From Palsa-883 sp963847615 (GTDB lineage: Bacteria; Pseudomonadota; Alphaproteobacteria; Acetobacterales; Acetobacteraceae), in the NCBI GenBank assembly GCA_963847615.1, contig CAWKAN010000013.1, positions 44,135-108,134 on the forward strand: DNA of 64,000 nt, read 5' to 3'. Position 1 is the first letter of the stretch; every line of letters begins with the position of its first letter. A model generated the notes under the pieces. That model did no database searches and had not been told where the DNA came from. It saw only the letters and a list, made by a program, of their open reading frames with translations. Shown piece by piece: positions 20,574 through 28,450 of this stretch. The translations under genes were made by a program, and so were the position numbers.

Positions 20574-21523
20574 CCAATCATCGCCGCACTTTGTAGGGCA
20601 TCTTGCCGGTCTCCGTGATGATAACACCCGATCTGGCAGATAGCCCCATCGGAAGGAGGGATAGTCGATAACTGTCGTTGACCACCGCTCCCCGCGCCAA
20701 TTTCATTGTAACATGGATGATTTTCCCGTGAGAGGCGTCAGCTTGTCAATCGACGATGAACGGCCGGTAGGGCGATCGGCTCTTGTATGCTCATCGCTTC
20801 GGCGCTCCGCAGGAGTAGGTGCTCACCCTCGATAATTGGCTGCTTGCCGGGCCGGGTGCTGGCGCCACAAGATCGATCCGGACCGACGCATTGAAAAACC
20901 CTCGACACGATTACGGCGGCATCGACTCTAATCCGGGCTTCCGACCATGACATTACTTCATGTATCTGACATCCGGGCGGAATCTGCCATCTTCCGTTCG
21001 AAGATGTAGCCATCCACCGGCTACAATCCAGCAAGGCAGTAACCCCGTACTCGGCAATTGACGGTGGAAACGAAGCTGGTACCAGCACTGTTGGCTGAAC
21101 ATCTGGGGTCATCCGAATTTACCCAGTCGCTGGGCCGCTGATTTTCAAGCAAGCGAGTCGGATCAGAGAGTTGCATCATCTGACCGCAGGAAGCTCGGAC
21201 TGGCCCGGGTTTCCCGCACTGTCGCGCGATGCTGCCGCAGGGCATTGGCCTGCCCCAAGGGACCACCGGGGCTGTTCGCGCTGTCGCCAATCCACCGCGT
21301 ATGCGCCAGGCGCGAAACCCGCCCCTGCTACGACCGGGATGCGGCAAGTGCCGAGCCGATGCCCGTGCCAGCGCGAGAAACCTCGGGCAGCCGATGCAAG
21401 GCGGTGGCGCCCGGCGGCAACAGCCGTCAGAGTCCCGCCACCGGACGTTCATCCGCCGCCCCTGCTCCGCCACGCCCGGGCAGGCGACGGGAGCCGGCCG
21501 GCGATTGTTGGGAGACCCATGCC
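20574..21523. other. Long non-coding or decayed spacer
   Basis: No gene is supported in these 950 bases. 20,640-21,120 has the same lower-GC character as the TPR gene. A 124-codon open frame on the minus strand (20738-21112) has no recognisable motif or ribosome site and may be a remnant. 21,130-21,520 is GC-rich again, with frames open on both strands as expected by chance. A GGGAG before the start of the next gene is the only clear signal. Confidence 0.4.
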
Positions 21524-22096
21524 ATGGTGCGCATCGACACGGTGGTGACCCGCGGCGGCGATGACGGAAAAACCTCGCTCGGCGACGGCAGCCGGGTCGG
21601 CAAGGATGCGCCGCGGATCGCCGCGCTGGGCGCGGTGGACGAGGCCAACGCCGCGGTCGGCCTGCTGCGCTGCGCGGTGGCCGACGCGCCGGAGACCGAC
21701 GCCATGCTGGCACGCATCCAGAACGACCTGTTCGACGTCGGCGCCGATCTCTGCCGGCCCGGGCCGGCCGGCGGCCGGCTGCGCCTGACCGAGGCCAAGG
21801 TCGCGCGGCTGGAGGCCGAGATCGCCGCGCTGAACGCCGGCCTGGCGCCGCTGACCAGCTTCGTGCTGCCGGGCGGCACCGAGGCGGCGGCGCGGGCGCA
21901 CGTGGCGCGCGCCGCGGTGCGCCGGGCCGAGCGCGAGGTGGTGCGGCTGGCCGCCGAGGCGACGCTGAACCCGATCCTGCTCCGCTACCTCAACCGGCTG
22001 TCCGACCATTTGTTCGTGCTGGCGCGCGCCTGCAACGCCGACGCCGGCACCCAGGGTGGCGGCGGGGACGTGCTGTGGGTGCCGGGCGGCGGCTAA
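21524..22096 (+). CDS. Cob(I)yrinic acid a,c-diamide adenosyltransferase, PduO type
   Basis: This 190-aa enzyme transfers the adenosyl group of ATP to cob(I)alamin to make adenosylcobalamin. The ATP-binding start VTRGGDDGKTSLGDGSRV with the conserved Lys/Thr, the middle GAVDEANAAVGLL, QNDLFDVGADLC, and the C-terminal RYLNRLSDHLFVLARACN are typical of the PduO/MMAB family and cover its whole length. ATG 21524 follows GGGAG by about ten bases and starts right at the family start (MVRIDTVVTRGGDDG). It stands alone; in related genomes the gene is often near electron-transfer flavoprotein or methylmalonyl-CoA genes, none of which are visible here. Confidence 0.92.
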   Translation: MVRIDTVVTRGGDDGKTSLGDGSRVGKDAPRIAALGAVDEANAAVGLLRCAVADAPETDAMLARIQNDLFDVGADLCRPGPAGGRLRLTEAKVARLEAEIAALNAGLAPLTSFVLPGGTEAAARAHVARAAVRRAEREVVRLAAEATLNPILLRYLNRLSDHLFVLARACNADAGTQGGGGDVLWVPGGG

Positions 22097-22262
22097 CGCC
22101 GGCGCGACACGCGCCGGCCCGGAGGAAGCGCCGCCGCCGCACCTCCCGAACCGCTTGATTTGCGGCTGCCGCCGCCCTGGCGAAATTCAGCATCGACCAG
22201 ACGCCGATGGTCCGCGTGCCTGCGGCGCGCGGCGCTCGACCCCGCGGGGGCGCGGGGGCGCG

Positions 22263-22625
22263 CTACCGCCGTTCCGGCTCGCGGCTCAGCCCATTGGCCT
22301 GCAGCGCGTCGAGATACGCCAGCCAGCGCTGCTGCCGCTCGCGGCCGATCTCGTGCAAATACTCCCAGGAGTAGATGCCGGTGTCATGCAGGTCGTCGAA
22401 CAGCAGCCGCACCGCGTAGTTGCCGACCGGCTCGATGCCGATGATGCCGACATGGCGCCGGCCAGGGACGATCTGCTTGCCGCCCGGCCCGTGGCCCTGC
22501 ACCTCGGCGCTGGGACTTTCCACCCGCAGATACTCCGCCGGCAGGCTGAACCGGGCGCCGTCGTCGAACACCACCTCCAGCACCTGGGCTTGCTTGTCCA
22601 GGCGGATTTCGACCGCGATCGGCAT
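22263..22625 (-). CDS. DUF971 family protein
   Basis: This 120-aa protein resembles the N-terminal domain of gamma-butyrobetaine hydroxylase (DUF971, PF06155): VVFDDGARFSLPAEYLRVESPSAE, then VGIIGIEPVGNYAVRLLFDDLHDTGIYSWEYLHEIG. The stand-alone form is common in proteobacteria and has been linked to Fe-S cluster carriage or Mrp-type proteins, but its role is not settled. Its ATG overlaps the stop of the Trm112-like gene (ATGA), so the two are co-translated at the end of a minus-strand group that also holds the LON-domain and YbbN genes. Confidence 0.88.
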   Translation of the reverse strand: MPIAVEIRLDKQAQVLEVVFDDGARFSLPAEYLRVESPSAEVQGHGPGGKQIVPGRRHVGIIGIEPVGNYAVRLLFDDLHDTGIYSWEYLHEIGRERQQRWLAYLDALQANGLSREPERR

Positions 22626-22834
22626 CAGTCCGCCAGCTTGCGGGCTTCGTCGATCAGCATGATGGGGATGCCGTCGCGCACCGGGTACGCCAGGCCCGCC
22701 TGGCGGCTGATCAGCTCCCCGGCGGCACGGTCGTACTCCAGTGGCCCCTTGGTCAGCGGGCAGACCAGGATCTCCAGCAGCCGCGGATCGATTGGCGCCG
22801 GGGCCTCCGCCGGCTTGCTTGCATCTTCGCTCAT
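22625..22834 (-). CDS. Trm112-family small protein (UPF0434)
   Basis: This 69-aa protein reads PRLLEILVCPLTKGPLEYDR and ends RQAGLAYPVRDGIPIMLIDEARKL, the full pattern of the bacterial Trm112/YcaR family. Trm112 proteins act as small zinc-ribbon partners of methyltransferases; here only one Cys (VCP) remains, as in many proteobacterial copies, so metal binding is doubtful. ATG 22834 is chosen because GAGGTGGG lies about ten bases upstream; the only longer start is a TTG. It overlaps the downstream DUF971 gene by 3 bases. Confidence 0.88.
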   Translation of the reverse strand: MSEDASKPAEAPAPIDPRLLEILVCPLTKGPLEYDRAAGELISRQAGLAYPVRDGIPIMLIDEARKLAD

Positions 22835-22936
22835 CGCCGCACCCACCTCGTTCAACGCCCCACGCTATTCAACGCCCCACCTCGTTCGGCGTCCCACCTG
22901 GGCCGGCGCAACGCCCCCTCCACTGCCCCGCCCGGT

Positions 22937-23602
22937 TCAACTCAAGGCCCGTCCGCCTTGGACATCCGGGCCGACCGAACCCATGCGCAGCAGCGTCAGC
23001 AGCAGCGCCGCCTGGTCGGGGATGCTGCGCGCCTCCAGCAGCGCCTGTTTCTCCGCCGGTTCGAACGGGCAAACCATGGCGAGCGTGATCACCAGGTCGT
23101 CGTCGCGCAGCCGCTTGATGGCATCCCAGTTCGCCTCGACCCCGCGATGGGTGAAGTAGCTGCGTAGCGCCGTCATCAGGGTGTCGCGCGCAACCTCGAT
23201 CGGCCTGGCCGACAGATCGAGGTCATCGAGAAACCCCGCCACCTCGCCACGCACCCGGCGGTAGCCGCGCCGCTCCTCCAACTCCGCCACGACGGCGAAG
23301 CGGATCACCCCGGTGAGCGAGATCTGATAGCGCCCGCCCTCGCTCTCGCTGAACGCCGACAACCGCCCCAGGCAGCCGATGCGGAACAGCGCCGGGCCGG
23401 TGGGGCCGTCGGGTTGCGTCGCGTCGGGCTGGATCATGCCGAACATGCGCCCGCCGCCGAGCGAATCCTCGGTCAGCGCCTTGTAGCGCGGCTCGAAGAT
23501 GTTCAGCGGCAGCTTGCCGCGCGGCAGCAGCAACGCCCCGGCGAGGGGGAAGACCGGAAATTCGCTCGGCAGGTCTTCGGCGCGTGGATGGAAGGCCGCC
23601 AT
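22937..23602 (-). CDS. LON substrate-binding-domain protein
   Basis: This 221-aa protein contains only the N-terminal LON substrate-binding domain, without AAA or protease parts. Landmarks are FPVFPLAGALLLPRGKLPLNIFEPRYKAL near the start, GMIQP, IGCLGRLSAFSESEGGRYQISLTG and the C-terminal helical bundle with PFEPAEKQALLEA. Stand-alone LAN/LON domains are common next to thioredoxin-like ybbN in alphaproteobacteria and may assist proteolysis or substrate delivery; this is inferred. Its start codon overlaps the ybbN stop (TGATG), so it is translated from the same message. Confidence 0.88.
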   Translation of the reverse strand: MAAFHPRAEDLPSEFPVFPLAGALLLPRGKLPLNIFEPRYKALTEDSLGGGRMFGMIQPDATQPDGPTGPALFRIGCLGRLSAFSESEGGRYQISLTGVIRFAVVAELEERRGYRRVRGEVAGFLDDLDLSARPIEVARDTLMTALRSYFTHRGVEANWDAIKRLRDDDLVITLAMVCPFEPAEKQALLEARSIPDQAALLLTLLRMGSVGPDVQGGRALS

Positions 23603-24558
23603 CAGGCGAACAGCAGGGCCGACAGCTTGCGCCTTGCGGCGATGGTCGCGGGATCCTCGAAGCCCCAGGCCTCGAAGAATTTCAGCAGTTGCAGCCGCGC
23701 CGCGCCGTCGTTCCAGGTGCGGTTGCGGCGGAAGATCTCCAGCAGCGCGTCGGCCGCCTGCTCGCGCTGTTCCATGGCGTTCAGCGCGGTGGCCAGGTCG
23801 TAGCGCGCCTGGTGGTCGGCCGGATCGGCCGCCAGCCGCGCCTCCAGCGTCGCGAGCTGCCCCTTGGCCTGGCGCCCCTCCTCGGCCAGCGCCAGCGCGG
23901 CGCGGGCGCCGGCGATCTCGGCGTGCTCGGCCAGCTTCGCCGGCACCTGGGCCAGCGCCTCTTTCGCCTGGTCCTCCTGGCCGAGCGCCATCAGCGCGCG
24001 GATCAGCCCGCCCCAGGCGTCGCCGTTCTCCGGTTCCTGGGCCAGCAGTTCGCTGAAGATCTCGCCGGCGCCCTGGGCGTCGCCCTGCTCGAGCGCGGCC
24101 TTGGCCTCGGCCAGCAGGTCGGCCGTCGGCATCTGCCCGCCGGCGGTCTTCAGCAGCCCCTCGACGAAGCGCTTCACCTCCGATTCGGGCACGGCTCCCT
24201 GGAACAGGTCGGCGATCTGGCCCTGCCAGAACGCCGCCACCGTCGGCACCGACTGCATCGGCAGGCCGAGCTGGGTGAGCTGCTGGACCAGCGGGCGGTT
24301 GGCGTCGATGTCGATCTTGACCAGCTTCACCCGCCCGCCGGCGGCACGCACCACCTTCTCCAGCGTCGGCGTGAGCTGCTTGCACGGGCCGCACCAGGTG
24401 GCCCAGAAATCGACCAGGACCGGGACCGTGCGCGAGGCCTCGATCACGTCGCGCATGAAGGTCTTCTGGTCGCCGTCGAGGATGGTGCCCGCCGGCAGGC
24501 CGGCGGGTTCCGCCGCCCCGGCGCCGGGGGCAGCGTCTTGGCCGATGATCACGTTCAT
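23602..24558 (-). CDS. ybbN: Thioredoxin-domain co-chaperone, YbbN/CnoX-like
   Basis: This 318-aa protein has an N-terminal thioredoxin fold with the active-site motif FWATWCGPCKQLTP and the cis-Pro region MQSVPTVAAFWQGQ, then a TPR-rich C-terminal region (LLAEAKAALEQGDAQGA, GLIRALMALGQEDQAKEAL, YDLATALNAMEQREQAADALL). This is the CnoX/YbbN layout, a redox chaperone that hands substrates to GroEL or DnaK. CGPC is intact, unlike in E. coli YbbN, so oxidoreductase activity is plausible. The ATG at 24558 has GGAAG about ten bases upstream. It is the first gene of the ybbN-LON pair, with the palindromic repeat immediately upstream. Confidence 0.9.
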   Translation of the reverse strand: MNVIIGQDAAPGAGAAEPAGLPAGTILDGDQKTFMRDVIEASRTVPVLVDFWATWCGPCKQLTPTLEKVVRAAGGRVKLVKIDIDANRPLVQQLTQLGLPMQSVPTVAAFWQGQIADLFQGAVPESEVKRFVEGLLKTAGGQMPTADLLAEAKAALEQGDAQGAGEIFSELLAQEPENGDAWGGLIRALMALGQEDQAKEALAQVPAKLAEHAEIAGARAALALAEEGRQAKGQLATLEARLAADPADHQARYDLATALNAMEQREQAADALLEIFRRNRTWNDGAARLQLLKFFEAWGFEDPATIAARRKLSALLFA

Positions 24559-24697
24559 GGGGGCAAGCTTCCTGGCAGTCGCATTGAACGCATAGATGTT
24601 ACCTCCGCGGCACTTGGCAAGCGCCGGGATGGCGACGCGCCGGACCATGCCGCCAGGTGGCGCCCGCGTCCAGCCCGCGCGGGGAGGCGGGGAGCGA

Positions 24698-24982
24698 AAG
24701 CAAGGCGGGGCTTCGCCCCGGACCCCACCAAGGGGCGCTGCCCCTTGGAACCCCGCCAAGGGCGGAGCCCTTGGAACCCCGGACCGGGAGTGTGGGGAGC
24801 GGAGGGGGGCGTGCGGGCATGGCGTCAGGGCGCCCGTCGTGACGGGCGCCCTGACGCCATGCCCGCACGCCCCCCTCCGCTCCCCACACTCCCGGTCATG
24901 GAGTCCAGAGGCCGCTGCCTCTGGTGGGGGTCCAGGGGGCAAAGCCCCCTGGCGGGGTTCGGGGCGGAGCCCCGCCTTGCTT
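24698..24982. repeat. Paired three-hairpin repeats around a 55-bp perfect palindrome
   Basis: Two oppositely oriented copies of the three-hairpin repeat (24698-24790 and 24893-24982) flank a perfect palindrome with arms 24784-24838 and 24841-24895 and a 2-base centre. The flanks match the copies at 7803 and 10114, and the palindrome arms are distantly similar to the 84-bp arms there. Confidence 0.88.
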
Positions 24983-25072
24983 TCAACCCCCTGAGCGCAG
25001 CGCGCCCTGTTGCCAAGCGGCGGGAAGCCGCCTAGAAACCGCGCCCTGCTCCTTCCGAGGAGTGCACGGAGC

Positions 25073-25147
25073 GCGGGCGTAGCTCAGGGGTAGAGCACAA
25101 CCTTGCCAAGGTTGGGGTCGAGGGTTCGAATCCCTTCGCCCGCTCCA
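25073..25147 (+). tRNA. tRNA-Gly (anticodon GCC)
   Basis: This is a 75-nt cloverleaf with acceptor stem GCGGGCG/CGCCCGC, D arm GCTC...GAGC, anticodon stem CAACC/GGTTG with loop TTGCCAA (anticodon GCC), T arm GAGGG-TTCGAAT-CCCTT, discriminator T and encoded CCA. The 3' end is followed by foreign-looking DNA, and tRNA-Gly genes are frequent attachment sites for integrative elements, so this may be the left attachment site of the island to its right. Confidence 0.96.
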
Positions 25148-25173
25148 GTTTTCTTCAGGAAAATGAAGTGGTT

Positions 25174-25199
25174 AAAACGGTCCTTCGGGGCCGTTTTTT
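25174..25199 (+). terminator. Intrinsic terminator after tRNA-Gly
   Basis: The stem AAAACGGTCC / GGGCCGTTTT has a TTCG tetraloop and is followed by a T run. It sits 27 bases after the tRNA 3' end. Confidence 0.85.
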
Positions 25200-25435
25200 G
25201 CTTCCCCGCCCCACACGCGAAAGCTGGGGAAGCAGGGGGGAAGCAGCAGAAAGCGAAAAGCGGCGGGCTACCGGCTGTCGCCGGCATGGGGGGCATCCCA
25301 AAGCCACGGTTTGCCGCCTGCGCGACAGGCGGCAATGGGGGATGTGGCGCCACACCGCGAAGGCTAGACTTGGACGCCATCGTGCTTCCCCGGACGCCGA
25401 AGCGAGGGCCCATTTTGCTTCCCCGGCGCTTCCCC
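25200..25435. repeat. Six copies of octamer GCTTCCCC next to tRNA-Gly
   Basis: GCTTCCCC occurs at 25200-25207, 25384-25391, 25417-25424 and 25428-25435 on the plus strand, and as GGGGAAGC at 25226-25233 and 25237-25244. Iterated, mixed-orientation short sites beside a tRNA end resemble integrase/excisionase arm-binding sites at an attachment site; this is an inference. No gene is supported in the interval. Confidence 0.65.
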
Positions 25436-25458
25436 GGTAGGCGACGCGAATGCGAAAC

Positions 25459-25982
25459 TCATCGTTCAGCCCTCCCGCCTGCGAGGCGCATCGGCAGCAC
25501 AAGCCGCAGCGAGTCGGGTAAGCGCACGAACCCATGCGCCGCGTAGAAACCGCCGCCGGCTCGTCGAGCGCATCGACGACCACCATCGAGGATCCAACCG
25601 TGCTGGCGCTCTCGAACGCCCGCTGCAACGCATCGGCGAGAAGAACCGCGCCCAGACGCTGTCCCTGGTGCTCCTTTGCGACGGCCAGCCGACCGATCAA
25701 GGTGGCGCTCACCAGCGGATAGCGCGGGATGTGCTTGCGGGCTGCCTCCGGCACGTCGCCTTGGGAGACCGCCATCGCGCAAAGGGTATAGTAGCCCAAG
25801 ATGCGGGCCGGCTCGCCGACCTCGCTCAGGACGAACACGGCATTCGCCTTCCGGCGGACATCCTGGCCGGCCTGGGTCTTGAGATAGCGATCCAGGCTCT
25901 CCACGCCACAGGTGAAGCTGCCCCGATCGTGCTGCTCGTCGAGTAGCACGATCCGAAGATCCCCGGATGGCTGCTTCGCCAT
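25459..25982 (-). pseudogene. GNAT acetyltransferase toxin (TacT/AtaT-like), frameshifted near 25545
   Basis: This is a GNAT-fold protein of the type that acetylates charged tRNAs in TacAT-like toxin-antitoxin systems. It opens FTCGVESLDRYLKTQAGQD, a start typical of these toxins, followed by LGYYTLCAMAV, the acetyl-CoA-binding loop LAVAKEHQGQRLGAVLLADA and VVVDALDEPAA. There one base is missing in GCCGGCGGCGG; the expected ending FYAAHGFVRLPDSLRLVLPM continues in the next frame to 25459. Without the frameshift the length is about 174 aa, normal for the family. The ATG at 25982 follows the antitoxin stop directly. Loss of the C-terminal strand would disarm the toxin if the shift is real. Confidence 0.85.
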
Positions 25983-26279
25983 TCACCGGACAACCCGGCG
26001 CTTGTGCTCCGCGAACGCGCGCTGCAACCGTTCGCTCGGAGCCGGTGGATTGACCAGGACGTCGAAGAAAACGGCGCGGTCCCGGTCAGACAGGACGAGC
26101 GTCTCATGCTCCGCAATCGTCCGCCGGGCAGCGTCCGTAAGCGCCGTCATGCAGAAATCCGTCAGTTTGCGCCGTTCGAGTTGCGCCGCCCGTTCGATCA
26201 GAGCCTTGGTGGGCTCGTCAACTCGAAACCCAAGCCGCTCTTCCCGAAGCCGTCGGTCGGTTTTTGCTGTCATGGCCAT
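25983..26279 (-). CDS. TacA-type antitoxin (DUF1778, ribbon-helix-helix)
   Basis: This 98-aa protein has an N-terminal RHH DNA-binding part (RRLREERLGFRVDEPTKALI, AAQLERRKLTDFCMTALTDA) and a C-terminal toxin-neutralising tail (LSDRDRAVFFDVLVNPPAPS), which together define the DUF1778 antitoxins paired with GNAT toxins. ATG 26279 is preferred because GGAGG lies five bases upstream; a GTG two codons earlier is also open. It ends immediately before the toxin start, giving a standard antitoxin-first operon that would be autorepressed. Confidence 0.88.
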   Translation of the reverse strand: MAMTAKTDRRLREERLGFRVDEPTKALIERAAQLERRKLTDFCMTALTDAARRTIAEHETLVLSDRDRAVFFDVLVNPPAPSERLQRAFAEHKRRVVR

Positions 26280-26501
26280 GGTCACCTCCAGCCAAACATG
26301 TACGTCAATCCGACTAACTTTTCAAGGCGGGATCACCGAAAATTTCGCAAGTGACGACAAAAACCCAGACTTGGTCGACGGAATGGACAGCCAGCCGCGC
26401 CACTTGCCCGTTACGCATTACCGAGGCCCTTGATCACGCGGCATCGCGGACAGCGGCCGGCGCCTCCGTCATCCACACCGGTCGATCAAGACCCGATGCC
26501 G
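26280..26501. other. Spacer upstream of the toxin-antitoxin operon
   Basis: No coding frame is supported. The first 60 bases (AT-richer than the rest) probably hold the antitoxin promoter and operator. The remainder may be further decayed sequence of the nuclease remnant next to it. Confidence 0.35.
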
Positions 26502-26868
26502 TCACGTGCCACGCGGGCAGACGACGGCTGATACACGCAGCCGACCTTCGCTACTGGCCAAGTCATCCTCAAGCGCGGGCGGATTTGTGCACCGCCGTGC
26601 CGGGTCGTAAACTAGACAGACAAGGTTATCTAGGTTCGGAGATTTCGCGTACCGGACAATATCGACAATAAGCTCGTTAGCGACTTCTCTCTAGCCGAGG
26701 TTTTGTCTGGTCATCTTTGCCTCAATGATCGTCCGTTCGCGCGGGAGCAAAAAGTCGATTCTTGAGGCGTTGCCGGCATAGCTGGGGTCCATTCCTCTGG
26801 GCGCACGTCATCCACCAGAACGGCTTGCCAGGGTGGAAAAGGGGCGCTTCGCGGCTGTCGTCCAATCA
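26502..26868 (-). pseudogene. Remnant of a PD-(D/E)XK nuclease-type protein, C-terminal part
   Basis: Reading the minus strand gives PPWQAVLVDDVRPEEWTP in one frame, then SYAGNASRIDFLLPRERTI and IEAKMTRQNLG in another, an in-frame TAG near 26691, and REVANELIVDIVRYAK, DNLVCLVYDPARRC and LRVSAVVCPRGT up to the TGA at 26502. The D...ExK arrangement (RIDFLL, then IIEAK) followed by a conserved YDP region matches the C-terminal nuclease domain found on many defence-type or hypothetical proteins. At least one frameshift and one stop make it dead. No upstream part of the gene is recognisable in the window. Confidence 0.6.
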
Positions 26869-26890
26869 ACGCAACTGACCCTTTGCAGCC

Positions 26891-27508
26891 CTACGCTCTG
26901 GGGTGAGCCTTGCCTTCGTACATGTAGGTCATCGGCTGCGGGCCCTGGGCATATTCTGTCTTTAGCTCAGCAACGTCGAAGCCGCCCGCGCGAATGAGAT
27001 CGTCAACTTTCCGATCGAGGCGACATCCACCGGAGATATGACGCCATATCGGCGTGAGCCGATGCTGCCACCGTGCGACGCCGGGCTCCGGTGACAAGCC
27101 ATGCTCCACAAACAGCAGCGCACCACCCGGCTTCAGTACCCGTCGCATCTCGCGCACTGCGGCGAGTGGATCGGAGATTGAGCAGAGCGTCCAGGTCATC
27201 ACCACCATATCGACGCTGTCATTGTCCAACGGGATCGCGGTTGCCGAGCCTTGCATCAGGTCCACGGACACATTGGCCTTGGCCGCACGCCGTCGGGCCA
27301 TGGACAACAGTCGCTCGGAGAGGTCGAGGCCGACGACCGTGTTCACGCCTGCGGCGTAAAGTGGAAGGTTCAGGCCGGAGCCGATGCCGACCTCGAGGAT
27401 CCGGCCGCGAGCGGATGGGATCAGTTCGCGACGATATCTCTCGATCTGGCTCTGGCGCATCACCAGGTCGAGCAGGGGCGGGAGAACCCAGCGCTCGTAG
27501 ATACTCAT
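26891..27508 (-). CDS. SAM methyltransferase resembling METTL7/thiol methyltransferases
   Basis: This is a 205-aa class I methyltransferase. The SAM site is ARGRILEVGIGSGLNLPLY (motif I), then VVGLDLSERLL (acidic end of strand 2) and VDMVVMTWTLCSISDP (motif IV region). The second half, GGALLFVEHGLSPEPGVARWQHRL then PIWRHISGGCRLDRKVDDL, is strongly reminiscent of the METTL7A/B family, whose animal members methylate hydrogen sulfide and small thiols; this assignment is from recalled family sequence only. It starts at ATG 27508, four bases inside the end of the phosphorylase gene, as the last gene of a minus-strand operon holding sulfur-handling enzymes, which supports a sulfur or metalloid substrate. 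Confidence 0.75.
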   Translation of the reverse strand: MSIYERWVLPPLLDLVMRQSQIERYRRELIPSARGRILEVGIGSGLNLPLYAAGVNTVVGLDLSERLLSMARRRAAKANVSVDLMQGSATAIPLDNDSVDMVVMTWTLCSISDPLAAVREMRRVLKPGGALLFVEHGLSPEPGVARWQHRLTPIWRHISGGCRLDRKVDDLIRAGGFDVAELKTEYAQGPQPMTYMYEGKAHPRA

Positions 27509-28329
27509 GCCCGCACCCGATCGCGCCAGCGACGTGCCACCTGTAAGATCACGTTCAGCGACCCCTCCGCGCCGTCGGCGACGCCCTTCTCGAAGTCTCC
27601 TTCGATGCGTCCCATCTGGTTCGTGACGTGCGCGAAGCAGAGCACCGGCCGTTCGCGTGCGGAAGCAAAGGCATAGAGTGCCGCCGCTTCCATTTCCACC
27701 GCCAGGATGCCGGCATCCTGGGCGGCCGCGATCGCTTTGGCCGTCTCGCGAAACGGCGCATCCGTGGTCCATGTCGCGCCGACCTGTGCGGTCACGCCGG
27801 CGGCCGCAAGGGATTCCTCGGCGAGCTGGACCAAGCGCTCGTCGGCCAGGCTGTATTCGGCAGGCGGAAGATAATGATAGCTCGTCCCCTCGTCGCGCAG
27901 CGCCCGAGCGACGATGATGTAATACGGCGGCGCCTGCACCGGGAGGATCTGGCCAGCCGATGTTATGCTGACCAGAAGCTGGCAGCCGGAGGCGAAGAGC
28001 TCCTCGGCGACCAGGACCGCAAATGCTGCGCCGACGGCGCAGCTGATAATTCCGTAGCTCAGCCCGCCATGCTCGAAGGCATGGAGCTCGGTATGATAGC
28101 AGGCCCATGAGGAGACGCGGCGAGTGCGATTCGTCGCGTGGAGGTGGCGCACAATGTCGCCGTCCGGATCGAGGATACAGATTTCGGGAACGGGGTCGGC
28201 ACCAATGCCCTTCTGCCGCCGCGCCTCTCTGAGCAGGGCGTCCGGCGTGAAGATCGACGGCGCTCGATGGTTCTTATGACGGAGGATCGGTGGCAGTTTC
28301 CCCAGGTCGTCATTCGTTGGCGCTGTCAT
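27505..28329 (-). CDS. Nucleoside phosphorylase (Udp/PNP-I family)
   Basis: This is a 274-aa enzyme of the PNP/uridine-phosphorylase superfamily. Landmarks are ISCAVGAAFAVLVAEELFASG, LLVSITSAGQI (ribose/phosphate site region), TWTTDAPFRET and the signature GILAVEMEAAALYAFA (ribose-binding Met-Glu-Met-type loop). It would cleave a nucleoside with phosphate into base and ribose-1-phosphate. In this operon with two SAM-dependent methyltransferases, a by-product such as methylthioadenosine or an S-containing nucleoside is a possible substrate, but this is inference. ATG 28329 has GGAG five bases upstream; it follows the MFS gene with a 120-base gap. Confidence 0.82.
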   Translation of the reverse strand: MTAPTNDDLGKLPPILRHKNHRAPSIFTPDALLREARRQKGIGADPVPEICILDPDGDIVRHLHATNRTRRVSSWACYHTELHAFEHGGLSYGIISCAVGAAFAVLVAEELFASGCQLLVSITSAGQILPVQAPPYYIIVARALRDEGTSYHYLPPAEYSLADERLVQLAEESLAAAGVTAQVGATWTTDAPFRETAKAIAAAQDAGILAVEMEAAALYAFASARERPVLCFAHVTNQMGRIEGDFEKGVADGAEGSLNVILQVARRWRDRVRA

Positions 28330-28450
28330 CGCACTCCGTCCATCACGTTCATGTGCTCCCACTGGTAGCAGCAATCGGTCGTCCACTCGCCATTTCGGGC
28401 AACAGATCGCACCGTCGTCAGGGCATGCAGAAGCCATGTTTGAGAGCACT

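Noticed and set aside
20738..21112. 124-codon minus-strand open frame
   Set aside because: No recognisable domain, no ribosome site, and it lies in a decayed-looking spacer.
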